Positions 16,901 to 25,552 of a DNA stretch of 64,000 nucleotides are shown here, piece after piece (position 1 is the first letter of the stretch; every line of letters begins with the position of its first letter). Under the pieces are notes generated by a model. That model was not told the origin of the DNA. It searched no databases and saw only the letters and a list, made by a program, of their open reading frames with translations. The position numbers and the translations under genes were made by a program. The DNA is from CAYFKJ01 sp964343605 (GTDB lineage: Bacteria; Pseudomonadota; Alphaproteobacteria; UBA2966): assembly GCA_964343605.1 (NCBI GenBank), contig CAYFKJ010000001.1, positions 434,001 through 498,000 of the forward strand. Reading direction: 5' to 3'.

Positions 16901-18346
16901 TCAATCACGGCCGATTTCTGCCAATCCCTTCCATACGGCTTCGCCCGCCAGCCGGTGTCCTGCCTCATTATAATGCCGGTGGAAGAATGGCGTGAAAAGC
17001 GAGCGGGGTTCAACGTGAGCATCAAAGGCGGGCCTGGCGTCGAGCGTGTCAAACCCCAGTTTTGAGGCGATACCGAGCAATTGATCCACTGCACTGTCAT
17101 CGCGGAAGGGCCGGCTGAAGACAGCCCGGTATCTTTCGAAATAGGGCAGATTGACAAAGACAATGCGCCCCCCCCAAGCGGCGGCCACGTCTTTTGAACG
17201 GCGCAATACCGCCTCGTAAACCTTGAAGTTCGGATTTTTGTGTGCGCGGGCCAAGCCGAGCCGTTTACGGGTCTCGGTCAACTTCCAAAACGCCACCAAA
17301 GACAGCGCCGGTTCCGCATGAACGTTTTCGGCCAATGGGCGATTTCGAGATGATGTTTCGTTTTCACGTCTCGCCCCACGGCGCACAAAATCCCGCAGAA
17401 TATCGTCGGTGAGATCCTGTTGCGCCGCCAAATCTTGAAATGCCGTTCCCTCCAAATATCCTCTTAGCAGCGGACTTCGAAGCTCAACCTCCAGATCGTC
17501 AAACTCGTTGTCCGCCATATTGATCCAAACAATCGTCTTCGGTCTTAATACCGGCCCAAATTCGCTGAGAATAGCCAGCATAATCATGGGACCGGCTCCA
17601 TCCGATGCCAGGTTCAGGGTATTTGGCAAGTGCTCACGCAGCACCGCAACCATTGACTTCCCTTGGGCGACACAAGCGCCATGCGCGAAAGATCCGCCCA
17701 AAACCACGGCGCTGGGCGGCAACTCGTCCCACGCGCCGCTCGGATTGTTAAACCCGTGCCTGTCTGCACGATAAGTGACCCAGGGGCCGGACTCCCGACA
17801 ATGGACTACACTTTGCCCCGCTATGCCGGCGAGGGGCAGGAATTCCCGGCCATCATGGGTAAGCCGGGACCGCATTTCTCCATTTTCCGCTTCCACCAAT
17901 AGTGACCGGGGGGCCAACCGGCGGGAAGCATCGAAGCCCTTGGCCCGCAGTTCGCCGATAACATCTGCGCTGTTTCGGCTTTCGATTCCGGCAGGCAGCG
18001 CATTGGCCGTGGATGACTGGCGCTGGAGAACATACTCTGCAGCATAGAGCGCGCAAATCGCTGACAGGGCCGAAAATGCCACGATCAATCTATTTTCGGG
18101 AGAGAGACGAAAGCAAAACAGCGAGCCGCCCAACCCGAGTGCTGGCAAGCCGATGAAAACGCCAATGTGAAGGAGGCTGCCCAGTTCGGCGACAACGTTG
18201 AACAGCCCATACACGAGGAACGAGCTAAAAAACAGCGCCGCCAGCAAGAGCATGCCATTGACGAAGATCAGCAAAATATTGACCGCACAGGAGATTCCCC
18301 CTGGAACCCGATCGGCCCTCCACTTCGAACGAGAAATCGGAGGCAA
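16901..18346 (-). CDS. Membrane-anchored SGNH-hydrolase-like protein
   Basis: A 481-residue protein with about four N-terminal membrane helices (residues about 20-105), then a large extracytoplasmic part. The latter holds an SGNH-type nucleophile motif AVVLGGSFAHG (Ser219), an INMADNEFDDLE block like the Asn element, and a C-terminal HRHYNEAGH motif like the catalytic His block, though the usual DxxH is not clear. Such proteins remove or add acyl groups on surface glycans. It lies 29 bases after a DUF5989 gene and is convergent with the formyltransferase gene. The annotated start is a TTG with no strong ribosome site; an internal start just before the first membrane helix is possible. Confidence 0.72.
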   Translation of the reverse strand: MPPISRSKWRADRVPGGISCAVNILLIFVNGMLLLAALFFSSFLVYGLFNVVAELGSLLHIGVFIGLPALGLGGSLFCFRLSPENRLIVAFSALSAICALYAAEYVLQRQSSTANALPAGIESRNSADVIGELRAKGFDASRRLAPRSLLVEAENGEMRSRLTHDGREFLPLAGIAGQSVVHCRESGPWVTYRADRHGFNNPSGAWDELPPSAVVLGGSFAHGACVAQGKSMVAVLREHLPNTLNLASDGAGPMIMLAILSEFGPVLRPKTIVWINMADNEFDDLEVELRSPLLRGYLEGTAFQDLAAQQDLTDDILRDFVRRGARRENETSSRNRPLAENVHAEPALSLVAFWKLTETRKRLGLARAHKNPNFKVYEAVLRRSKDVAAAWGGRIVFVNLPYFERYRAVFSRPFRDDSAVDQLLGIASKLGFDTLDARPAFDAHVEPRSLFTPFFHRHYNEAGHRLAGEAVWKGLAEIGRD

Positions 18347-18375
18347 CAGTTCACCAGCCTGCTCATCTCGACGTC

Positions 18376-18525
18376 TCAGAATATCGCGTAAATGAAAGGC
18401 GCCACGGCGCTGCCCTGAGTGAGGAAAAGAACGCTACCGAAAACCAGGCACGCTACCACGACCGGAACCAGCCAAAACTTCCTCCTAGCTATCATGAAAA
18501 GCCAGAACTCTGCCAAGAATCGCAA
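18376..18525 (-). CDS. DUF5989 small membrane protein, copy 1
   Basis: A 49-residue protein, easily missed by length cut-offs. Residues RRKFWLVPVVV to TQGSAVAPFIYAIF reproduce the DUF5989 pattern: a basic-aromatic start, one membrane helix, then QGSAVAPFIY. The chosen start is a TTG at 18525 with GGAG eight bases upstream. The frame stays open further upstream, so a longer form cannot be excluded. It heads a two-gene unit with the SGNH protein at 16901. A second copy is at 25391, also beside glycan-tailoring genes. The function is unknown; neighbours suggest a small partner of surface-glycan modification enzymes in the inner membrane. Confidence 0.8.
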   Translation of the reverse strand: MRFLAEFWLFMIARRKFWLVPVVVACLVFGSVLFLTQGSAVAPFIYAIF

Positions 18526-18767
18526 AAATATCGCTCCATATTCACGGGCGTTCGAGATTATTTCAAATGCCGTCGTGGGCGACCATAGCAGCCGCTGTCA
18601 TGGTATGGAACCGTACTGGCGCCAAAGCGGAAAAGCTAGTTCGTTGTGGTGGTTAGCATTCGAGACGGACTGGACCGTCGGGATTTATTAGGCTACATAA
18701 ACAGGCAAACTCGTCAGGTTTTGGTCGGATTGGGCTGGCAGGCTGGTCCGCAGCAAGGGATTAATTT
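18526..18767. promoter_or_regulatory. Divergent intergenic region
   Basis: This separates the DUF5989/SGNH unit (minus) from the methyltransferase-ACP-MBOAT-SGNH unit (plus). The right end contains AAGGGA a few bases before the ATG at 18768, a good ribosome site. Promoters for both units are expected here, but no clear consensus pair was found. Confidence 0.4.
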
Positions 18768-19604
18768 ATGTCTGTCACGGCGTCGAATTCCGGTACCGTC
18801 AATCAAACCACCGTGACCGTGTACTCGGAAAAGAATGCGGCCTTTTACGAGGAATTTTGCAATCGAAGCTTCGTTTACGGGAAGATCAGTTCCGATTTTC
18901 TCGAGGGGCTGCCGTTTAGCGACAATGATGAAGAATTGCTGGATATCGGCTGCGGAACGGGTTTGGTTTTCGACGTGGTCGGAGATGCTCTTCGGCAACA
19001 CGAAGTAAACTGTCTTGGTATCGATCCGGCTCAGGGCATGCTCGATTTAGGCATTGAGAAGTACGCCGACGACCCGCAATTCAAGTTCCAACTTGGCTCC
19101 TTCGAAAATATTCCACTCCCCGATGCCTCCGTCGACAGAATTACCTCGGTATTGGCGTTGCATTGGGCTCCGGCCATCGAACCGGCGGTGAAAGAGATAA
19201 AGCGGGTGTTGAAACCGGGTGGCCGCGTCGACATTCTGATGATCGCCAGGGATGACGGTTACAATTTCAAAGCGGGGGTCGTGGCGGCGATGAAAAAGCA
19301 CCTCAGCTTTGCCCAGATCATGCGGGCGGCGGGCCTTGCGCAGAGGCTGACCGCGGACCAACTCAAGCAGTCGTTCGAAGAATATTTCGACGGTAATGTT
19401 GACGTACGAAACGTCAGATCGACGATCTACGGAACATTTGACGACCATATGAAATGGTGGATGGCGCGTTCGGCAGCTATCATCGCCGAAGTTGATGACC
19501 GAGACGCGTTTTTTGAAGATTTGCGTTCAGAACTTAACGCCATGAATTCGGAACAAGGCATCCCATTCGACCTGAGTTGCCTGTGCCTTTCTCTCAAAGG
19601 ATGA
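18768..19604 (+). CDS. Class I SAM-dependent methyltransferase
   Basis: A 278-residue Rossmann-fold methyltransferase. Motif I LLDIGCGTG is near 63-71, followed by the acidic end of strand 2 (CLGIDPAQGML), motif II/III (NIPLPDASVDRITSV) and VLKPGGRVDIL. It precedes an acyl carrier protein by four bases, so it belongs to the same unit as the ACP, MBOAT and SGNH genes. Possible jobs are O-methylation of a sugar or, by analogy with the methyltransferases Cj1419/Cj1420 beside the Campylobacter genes, methylation of phosphoramidate. The second is inference from the nearby phosphoramidate core only. The ATG at 18768 has a good ribosome site. Confidence 0.85.
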   Translation: MSVTASNSGTVNQTTVTVYSEKNAAFYEEFCNRSFVYGKISSDFLEGLPFSDNDEELLDIGCGTGLVFDVVGDALRQHEVNCLGIDPAQGMLDLGIEKYADDPQFKFQLGSFENIPLPDASVDRITSVLALHWAPAIEPAVKEIKRVLKPGGRVDILMIARDDGYNFKAGVVAAMKKHLSFAQIMRAAGLAQRLTADQLKQSFEEYFDGNVDVRNVRSTIYGTFDDHMKWWMARSAAIIAEVDDRDAFFEDLRSELNAMNSEQGIPFDLSCLCLSLKG

Positions 19605-19608
19605 AGAA

Positions 19609-19842
19609 ATGACCAAGGATGAATTGATAGCGCAACTCAAGGACATTATTGAGGCGGAGACCGAGCAAAGCATCTCCAATCCCACTGAGGAGTTGGATAT
19701 CGATTCCTTTACAATGATGCTCGTCATCACCTACGCGGACGACGAATTATCAGTTCAATTGGATATGGACAGTCTGGATTTCGACGCGTTCACCTCTCTC
19801 GAGAGCTTGAGTAATCTGATTCTTGAGCAAAAGGCGGCCTAG
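19609..19842 (+). CDS. Acyl carrier protein
   Basis: A 77-residue, very acidic four-helix carrier protein. The phosphopantetheine attachment site is Ser33 in ELDIDSFTMM, matching the DSx motif; the helices before and after have the expected spacing. It is not the fatty-acid-synthesis AcpP (usually DSLD), and a dedicated role is likely. It lies four bases after the methyltransferase and 34 bases before the MBOAT gene, like DltC beside DltB in D-alanylation loci, so it probably supplies an acyl or aminoacyl group to the MBOAT enzyme. No matching ligase (DltA-like) was found in the window. Confidence 0.88.
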   Translation: MTKDELIAQLKDIIEAETEQSISNPTEELDIDSFTMMLVITYADDELSVQLDMDSLDFDAFTSLESLSNLILEQKAA

Positions 19843-19876
19843 TACTACTACCTGAGCCTTCCCGCTTCACCGTTCG

Positions 19877-21310
19877 ATGCTTTTTCACTCGCTACAATTC
19901 GTGGCGTTCTTCGCCATCGTCTATCTGCTCTATCGTTTTTTGCCGCACTTCTGGCAAAACCGAATGCTGCTGGTCGCAAGCTACGTTTTTTACGGCTCCT
20001 GGGATTGGCGGTTCTTGTCGTTGCTCTTGATATCCACAGTCGTTGACTACTTCTGTGGTATTGGGATTGAGGGCACGTCGGACAAAAACGCGAAGAAACG
20101 ATTTGTCGCGATTAGTGTACTTGTAAACCTGTCCATGCTCGGCACGTTCAAGTACTACGATTTTTTTGCCGGAAGTTTTCAGGAACTCCTTGGCAACTTA
20201 GGTTTCGTCGTTCATCCCTATTTCCTCGATATTGCGCTGCCCATCGGAATATCGTTCTACACCTTCCAAACGATGGGCTACACGATCGACGTATTTCGCG
20301 GCAAAGTTCCCGCCACCCGGAATTTTCCCGATTTTGCCCTCTATGTTTCGTTTTTCCCTCAACTTGTAGCCGGACCGATCGAGCGCGGCTCGCGACTACT
20401 GCCTCAGATTATCGAACCTCGGAAAGTAACGAACGAAAACCTGTATGAGGGTCTACACCTTATATTTTGGGGACTCTTTCTAAAGGTATTGATTGCCGAC
20501 AATCTCGCCATCATCGTTGATGACGTTTACGGCGGGCAGGCCCCCTACGACGGCGCAATGGTGCTCCTGGCCACCTACGCCTTCGCCTTCCAAATTTTCT
20601 GCGATTTTGCAGGATACTCCTGGATGGCGATCGGTCTCGCTCTCCTCATGGGTGTTAGGCTTGTCGAGAATTTTCGCCGCCCATACTTCTCCCCGAACAT
20701 AGGTGATTTCTGGCGGCGGTGGCACATATCGCTGTCGAGTTGGTTCAGGGACTATGTCTTTTCACCGTTCTTCATCTACCTGCAGCGCCACCGCTTTCTC
20801 AAACCCTTCAAAATGCGCCGGCGTCACGCCGTGGCATTCTTTATTACGCTTTTCACAACGGAATATTTGCTGGGACTCTGGCACGGAGCGGGATGGAACT
20901 ACGGAAGTTTCGGCTTGTTCCACGCAATTCTTATTTGGAGTTACTACCAGTGGCGTAAACCGTGGGACAGCATGAATCGATACGTTCAAATAGTGCTGAC
21001 ATTCCATCTGGTTTGTGTCGGCTGGCTGATTTTCCGCGCCCCCACATTGGCGCAGGCCTGGGAGATGGGCATCGATCTGTTCTCAAACTGGCAAATCGGC
21101 GACATGGAATTTCTGACGGCATTGTTGAAATTCGTCGCCTTCGCCTCAATCCTGTTCGTCGTTCAGATCATCGAGGAGGTAAAGGATGATCGGTTAGTGC
21201 TGATGCGTCTGCCAAAACCATTGCTAGTTCCGCTGTATGCGGGAATGGGAGCACTTATTTTGGCGTTCGGACACTTCGGCGAACGAAAGTTCATCTACTT
21301 CCAGTTCTGA
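19877..21310 (+). CDS. MBOAT family O-acyltransferase (AlgI/DltB-like), copy 1
   Basis: A 477-residue inner-membrane protein with about ten hydrophobic segments. The family signatures are DFWRRWHISLSSWFRDY at about 277-293, with His283, and LLGLWHGAGWNYG with the key His336 near the cytoplasm-to-periplasm tunnel; His349 follows. These enzymes pass an acyl group through the membrane for O-acylation of periplasmic glycans. After RDY, the usual YIPLGG is replaced by VFSPFFIYLQRH, an unusual loop. It sits between an ACP and an SGNH gene, and the three probably form one acylation module. Confidence 0.9.
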   Translation: MLFHSLQFVAFFAIVYLLYRFLPHFWQNRMLLVASYVFYGSWDWRFLSLLLISTVVDYFCGIGIEGTSDKNAKKRFVAISVLVNLSMLGTFKYYDFFAGSFQELLGNLGFVVHPYFLDIALPIGISFYTFQTMGYTIDVFRGKVPATRNFPDFALYVSFFPQLVAGPIERGSRLLPQIIEPRKVTNENLYEGLHLIFWGLFLKVLIADNLAIIVDDVYGGQAPYDGAMVLLATYAFAFQIFCDFAGYSWMAIGLALLMGVRLVENFRRPYFSPNIGDFWRRWHISLSSWFRDYVFSPFFIYLQRHRFLKPFKMRRRHAVAFFITLFTTEYLLGLWHGAGWNYGSFGLFHAILIWSYYQWRKPWDSMNRYVQIVLTFHLVCVGWLIFRAPTLAQAWEMGIDLFSNWQIGDMEFLTALLKFVAFASILFVVQIIEEVKDDRLVLMRLPKPLLVPLYAGMGALILAFGHFGERKFIYFQF

Positions 21311-21330
21311 CATGAAGACATTATGACGAA

Positions 21331-22356
21331 TTGGCCTCGGGGACCGGGAAGCAAGTGCTGAAAAGATTGAAGAGCATTTTTCTCACGCTCGCATATGCCA
21401 TAGTGTGCGGAGAAATAGCTGTTCGCGGTTTGGCCTGGTTCATGCCGATCTACGACATCGAGATGATTCGATATGCGAATAGTTTAAAATTTGCGAGCCC
21501 CCATCCCGTGCTTAGTCACGAGCACGTGCCCAATGCTTCAGCTCACCTGATGGGTGTCGAGGTGGAGCTCGACGAGCTGGGTCATCGAAACTCGACAACC
21601 GGCGATACGTCGGAGTCTGATGAATTTCGAATTTACGTCGCCGGAAGCTCCATCACCATGGGTTGGGGGGTCGCTGAGGAAGAGACGTTTTCGGCGACGC
21701 TTCAAAGGCGGCTGAATACATCGAACGCCCCAGACTCCGGATTGCGGTACACGGTAAAGAATGCCGGAGTGGGCAACTATAATACGGTGTATCAGGTAGA
21801 GCTGTTTGAGAAACAGGTAGACTTGGTCAAACCCGATCTGGCCATCCTTCAATACTTCGTCAATGACGCGGAACCCAATCCCGACGATGCCGACAATCCA
21901 ATCTTCAAGTACTCATACTTCGCCGCCCTGGCCTACGTGAAGATTCGCGTTGTCTTTTTCAATCTGTTCAAATCCGAAAGCCTCGACGGATACTATGCCG
22001 ATCTCTACAACGAAAATCAGCCGGGATGGCAGGCCGTGCAGCGCGCCGTACGAAAAATGCAGGCAATCTGCGCCGAACGTGGAATCAGCATGATTGTTCT
22101 AATGGTACCGGATCTTCACAATCTGGACTTGGATGGACCCTACCCGCCAATTTACGACAAGGTGACGGGTAGCCTCGCCGAGTTAGGTATTGAAGTCGCT
22201 AACGCTTATCCGAAGGTGGCCGAGAAGTATTCCAACAATCCCCTCGATGCGTGGATATCGAGTGACGATGCGCATCCAAATGCACAAACCCACGCTATTT
22301 TCGCCGATGTTTTGTTTGAGAAACTGACGCGGTCAGGGGGCTTGCTAAACCCCTAG
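21331..22356 (+). CDS. SGNH/GDSL hydrolase, exported and membrane-anchored
   Basis: A 341-residue protein with one N-terminal membrane anchor (about 14-36), then an SGNH domain: nucleophile Ser106 in VAGSSITMGWG, the Gly block NAGVGNYNT near 143, the Asn block YFVND near 171, and Asp312/His315 in SDDAHPN. All four catalytic blocks are intact, so it is likely active as an esterase or acyltransferase on the cell-surface side. It follows the MBOAT gene by 20 bases and completes the module. The frame begins with TTG at 21331; a GTG at 21355 with GGGAAG just before it would give a more typical start at the anchor. Confidence 0.87.
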   Translation: MASGTGKQVLKRLKSIFLTLAYAIVCGEIAVRGLAWFMPIYDIEMIRYANSLKFASPHPVLSHEHVPNASAHLMGVEVELDELGHRNSTTGDTSESDEFRIYVAGSSITMGWGVAEEETFSATLQRRLNTSNAPDSGLRYTVKNAGVGNYNTVYQVELFEKQVDLVKPDLAILQYFVNDAEPNPDDADNPIFKYSYFAALAYVKIRVVFFNLFKSESLDGYYADLYNENQPGWQAVQRAVRKMQAICAERGISMIVLMVPDLHNLDLDGPYPPIYDKVTGSLAELGIEVANAYPKVAEKYSNNPLDAWISSDDAHPNAQTHAIFADVLFEKLTRSGGLLNP

Positions 22357-22484
22357 AGCACAGCCAGTGAGTCCCGACAACACCAAGCCCCGCGCCACCG
22401 AGTGTTTTGAGCGACTCCGGAAATTTGGTCGGCCTCGCTTGCAGATTTTTTGGCCCAACATTTTGGCGCGTAGGTGTAGTGCCG

Positions 22485-23510
22485 CTACTCCCGATCCTTT
22501 AACAGGAAATCCGCCAGCCGCCGACTACCCGCCGAATTGAAATGCCCGTCATAACTGAAATAGAATTTTTCCGGGGACTCCGAAAATATTGCCGCAGTGT
22601 CAACAAATTCGACATCCCGTTCGATCAACGATTTTAGTACCGAAGCGGTTTCCGTATGTGACCCCAATATCAGGTCCTGTACTGGATACAGCAGGTATAT
22701 TTGGTAATCGAAGCCGTATCGGTCTGCCAGTTTTCCCAACCTCGACAATTGAATTCTCGTTGCCGCCAGCGCCTGCCTGACCAAATCAGATGCCGGTTCG
22801 GGTGATAGTGACGCTTTAATTTCAGGTCCAAATTTGAAATAGAGAAAGCGCGCCAAATTCGACCATTCGAGCACCCGACCTCTTTGAGCAATCAGTTTTT
22901 CGAACCAGGTAGGCGCCGTGGGCTCCAAATTGCGTTTGTTGACGACTGTTTCTTCAGATGTCCCAGACCGCTTTTGGACCAGATCGTAAAAGTAATTGTC
23001 GTGCAGATCGTTGCCGGCCAGGAAAGAGCCCGACATTGCCATGACAAACAATTTCACCCTCTTCGGTCGCCACCCTTCAGTGTCCAGATAGTGCTGAAAG
23101 ATATCCAATTGCCTGCCGGTACCGGTGCCGCTGCGACCCAGATTGGCGCACGAAAGCTTTGCGGTTTGGCAATAAATATAAGGAAACGTTTGATGATCCT
23201 TCAGGCCTTGCCCGAAAGTAAAGGAATCGCCCAGGAATATTACTTCCGGGCTGCCCTGTGGGTCCGGAACCCTGTTGCCGTACTCTCCAATCGAAACTTT
23301 TACGTCGAATTCATTGGAAATCTGTCTGTAAACAAGATTACGGCGCAGGCGCAGACCAACTGGGGTGTTGACGGCCACCGGGTTTCCGCTGAGATCCAAA
23401 TTCCTGACGCCGGGAGAAACAGGCGCCGCATAACGGCTTAGAAATTCAACGCCAAGCAATGCAACGGCTATCGAAAAAAGTACAAGGCCGGTGTTTCTTA
23501 ACAACGACAC
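22485..23510 (-). CDS. SGNH hydrolase-like protein, membrane-anchored
   Basis: A 341-residue protein with one membrane anchor at about 7-25 and an SGNH-like domain: Ser96 in VIFLGDSFTFGQG, a Gly block NLGRSGTGTGRQ near 124, and the C-terminal SYDGHFNSAGSRRLADFL holding Asp321 and His323. The Asp/His block is FDGH-like, as in the AlgX/DltD-type SGNH groups, rather than DxxH. It lies 33 bases after the carbamoyltransferase on the same strand and is the last gene of the SxtJ-DUF5989-carbamoyltransferase unit. Acyl or carbamoyl ester transfer or removal on an exported glycan is likely, but the substrate is unknown. Confidence 0.83.
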   Translation of the reverse strand: MSLLRNTGLVLFSIAVALLGVEFLSRYAAPVSPGVRNLDLSGNPVAVNTPVGLRLRRNLVYRQISNEFDVKVSIGEYGNRVPDPQGSPEVIFLGDSFTFGQGLKDHQTFPYIYCQTAKLSCANLGRSGTGTGRQLDIFQHYLDTEGWRPKRVKLFVMAMSGSFLAGNDLHDNYFYDLVQKRSGTSEETVVNKRNLEPTAPTWFEKLIAQRGRVLEWSNLARFLYFKFGPEIKASLSPEPASDLVRQALAATRIQLSRLGKLADRYGFDYQIYLLYPVQDLILGSHTETASVLKSLIERDVEFVDTAAIFSESPEKFYFSYDGHFNSAGSRRLADFLLKDRE

Positions 23511-23543
23511 TGGAATCGGCTTCCATTGTTCTCGCCCACCTGC

Positions 23544-25379
23544 TCAGTCAAGTTCAAATGCATCCGCGTAACTGAGTTTTAAGGACGGGTCTTGATCTTC
23601 CTTGCGCAAGAGACAATTACCGACCACGAGCACATCGATTTCCGTACCCATGAAGCATTGGAATGCATCCTTTGGGGTACAAACCAATGGTTCGCCGCGA
23701 ACGTTGAAACTGGTGTTGACCACGAGGGGGCAACCCGTTGCTTCATGGAACTTTGATATAAGGGCGTGGTATCGGGGGTTGGTGTCGGCGTGCACCGTCT
23801 GGATTCTTGCCGAATAATCGATATGCGTTATGGCCGGAATTATCGACCTTGGAACATTTAGTTTTTCGATTCCGAAGAGCGCTTCCTCTTCCTCCGACAT
23901 CTTTCGGCGTTTATCCGCCTGCACCCCTGCCACCAGCAACATGTAGGGACTGTCCTCATCCATCTCAAACCAATCGGCCACATGTTCCCTTAAGACCGAG
24001 GGCGCAAACGGTCGAAATGATTCGCGATATTTGACCTTCAAGTTCAGCAGAGATTGCATTTTTTCAGAGCGTGGATCTCCAAGTATGGAACGATTACCCA
24101 AGGCACGGGGCCCGAATTCCATCCTGCCCTGGAACCAGCCGATAGCTTTACCTTCAGCCAAGGCTCGGGCGGTTTGATCAATCAACCCATCTTCGTCCAG
24201 TACCGTAAAGTCTGCGCCAAGCTCCGATAGCGTCAGTTCGATCTCATTATTGTTGAATTCGGGTCCCAGATAAGCGCCGCGCATGGTGTCGCTGCCGTTG
24301 ACGACCCGCCTCTCCGAGCCGAAATACTGATGGTGAGCAGCCAGCGCAGCACCTAAGGCGCCCCCGGCATCACCCGCAGCCGGTTGAATCCATATGTTCT
24401 CAAACGCCCCGTCACGGAGAATTTTTCCGTTGGCAACGCAATTCAACGCGACGCCCCCTGCCAGGCATAGGTTTTTCGATCGCGATTCAGACGCGAGAAA
24501 GCGGGTCATCCGCAATACAACTTCCTCGGTGACCGCTTGTATGGAACTCGCCAAGTCCATGTGCCGCTGCTCAAGCATCTGTTCCGGCTGGCGAGCCGGA
24601 CCTCCCAACAGATCGTCGAATTTCGAACTGGTCATGGTCAGGCCAGTACAATAATTGAAAAACGACAGGTCGAGCTTGTACGAGCCATCATCCTTCAAGT
24701 CGATGATCTCGTCCAAAATCTGTTGCGCGTATTTTGGTTGCCCGTACGGTGCCAGTCCCATCACCTTGTATTCGCCGGAATTCACCTTGAATCCCGTGTA
24801 GTACGTGAATGCCGAATACAACAGTCCCAACGAGTGAGGAAAATGTATTTCCCGCTCGATCACTAATGAATTGGATTTACCGAAACCGGCGGAAGTCGTC
24901 GCCCACTCTCCCACCCCGTCCATGGTCAGAACGACTGCGTCTTCGAATGGAGAAGGGTAAAAAGCGCTTGCGGCATGGCTCATGTGATGCTCGGCAAAGA
25001 GTAGCTTTTCACTCCAGTCGGGAGCTTCGAACAAAGCATCCAACTCTTTTGAAATAATGTTCTTCTGGAATAATTTTTCACGCAGCCAAACCGGCATCGC
25101 TTTGCTGAACGAGGTAAAACCTCTTGGCGCAAATGCCAGGTAGGTTTCCAGCAGCCGTTCGAATTTCAGAAACGGCTTATCGTAAAAAACGATCCGCTCA
25201 ATTTGGTCTAGGGTGCTGCCGGACTCCTCCAAACAGTATTCGATGGCGTGACAGGGAAAGCTGGGATCATGTTTGACCCGCGTAAATCGCTCCTCCTGAG
25301 CCGCCGCAACGATGCGGCCGTCCTGGATCAACGCCGCCGCGCTGTCATGGTAATAGCTGGATATACCGAGTAGGAGCAA
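23544..25379 (-). CDS. Carbamoyltransferase (NodU/CmcH family)
   Basis: A 611-residue cytoplasmic enzyme that transfers the carbamoyl group of carbamoyl phosphate to a hydroxyl group by way of carbamoyl-adenylate. The N-terminal actin-like domain starts GISSYYHDSAAAL (His11) and contains AEHHMSHAASAFYPSPF near 129-145 and TMDGVGEW; LAGGVALNC near 303 and EFGPRALGNRSILGDPR near 420-437 are family signatures. The YrdC-like C-terminal domain follows, ending in VVNTSFNVRGEP. Length is normal. The DUF5989 gene ends 11 bases before its ATG. The likely acceptor is a sugar hydroxyl of the surface polymer, as with nodulation factors and some O antigens. Confidence 0.93.
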   Translation of the reverse strand: MLLLGISSYYHDSAAALIQDGRIVAAAQEERFTRVKHDPSFPCHAIEYCLEESGSTLDQIERIVFYDKPFLKFERLLETYLAFAPRGFTSFSKAMPVWLREKLFQKNIISKELDALFEAPDWSEKLLFAEHHMSHAASAFYPSPFEDAVVLTMDGVGEWATTSAGFGKSNSLVIEREIHFPHSLGLLYSAFTYYTGFKVNSGEYKVMGLAPYGQPKYAQQILDEIIDLKDDGSYKLDLSFFNYCTGLTMTSSKFDDLLGGPARQPEQMLEQRHMDLASSIQAVTEEVVLRMTRFLASESRSKNLCLAGGVALNCVANGKILRDGAFENIWIQPAAGDAGGALGAALAAHHQYFGSERRVVNGSDTMRGAYLGPEFNNNEIELTLSELGADFTVLDEDGLIDQTARALAEGKAIGWFQGRMEFGPRALGNRSILGDPRSEKMQSLLNLKVKYRESFRPFAPSVLREHVADWFEMDEDSPYMLLVAGVQADKRRKMSEEEEALFGIEKLNVPRSIIPAITHIDYSARIQTVHADTNPRYHALISKFHEATGCPLVVNTSFNVRGEPLVCTPKDAFQCFMGTEIDVLVVGNCLLRKEDQDPSLKLSYADAFELD

Positions 25380-25390
25380 TTGTTCGCTGC

Positions 25391-25543
25391 CTAGAATATC
25401 GTGTAGATGAAAGGCGCCACAGCACTACCCTGCGCCAGGACGAGCAGACCGCCGAATAGAACCAGAACGAGCATGATCGGCAGCAGCCAAAATTTTTTTC
25501 GTGCGCGCAAAAATGCCCACATCTCTTTTAGAAATGAAATCAA
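25391..25543 (-). CDS. DUF5989 small membrane protein, copy 2
   Basis: A 50-residue protein with one membrane helix; it reads MISFLKEMWAFLRARKKFW, then a hydrophobic run, then LAQGSAVAPFIYTIF, the classic DUF5989 pattern. The start is a TTG at 25543, ten bases after the SxtJ-like gene's stop and with AGGA upstream. It lies between the SxtJ-like and carbamoyltransferase genes, an arrangement I know from other polysaccharide loci. Its C-terminal QGSAVAPFIY is the same as in copy 1. The role is unknown; it may help anchor or organise the carbamoylation step. Confidence 0.88.
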   Translation of the reverse strand: MISFLKEMWAFLRARKKFWLLPIMLVLVLFGGLLVLAQGSAVAPFIYTIF

Positions 25544-25552
25544 TGTTTTTTC

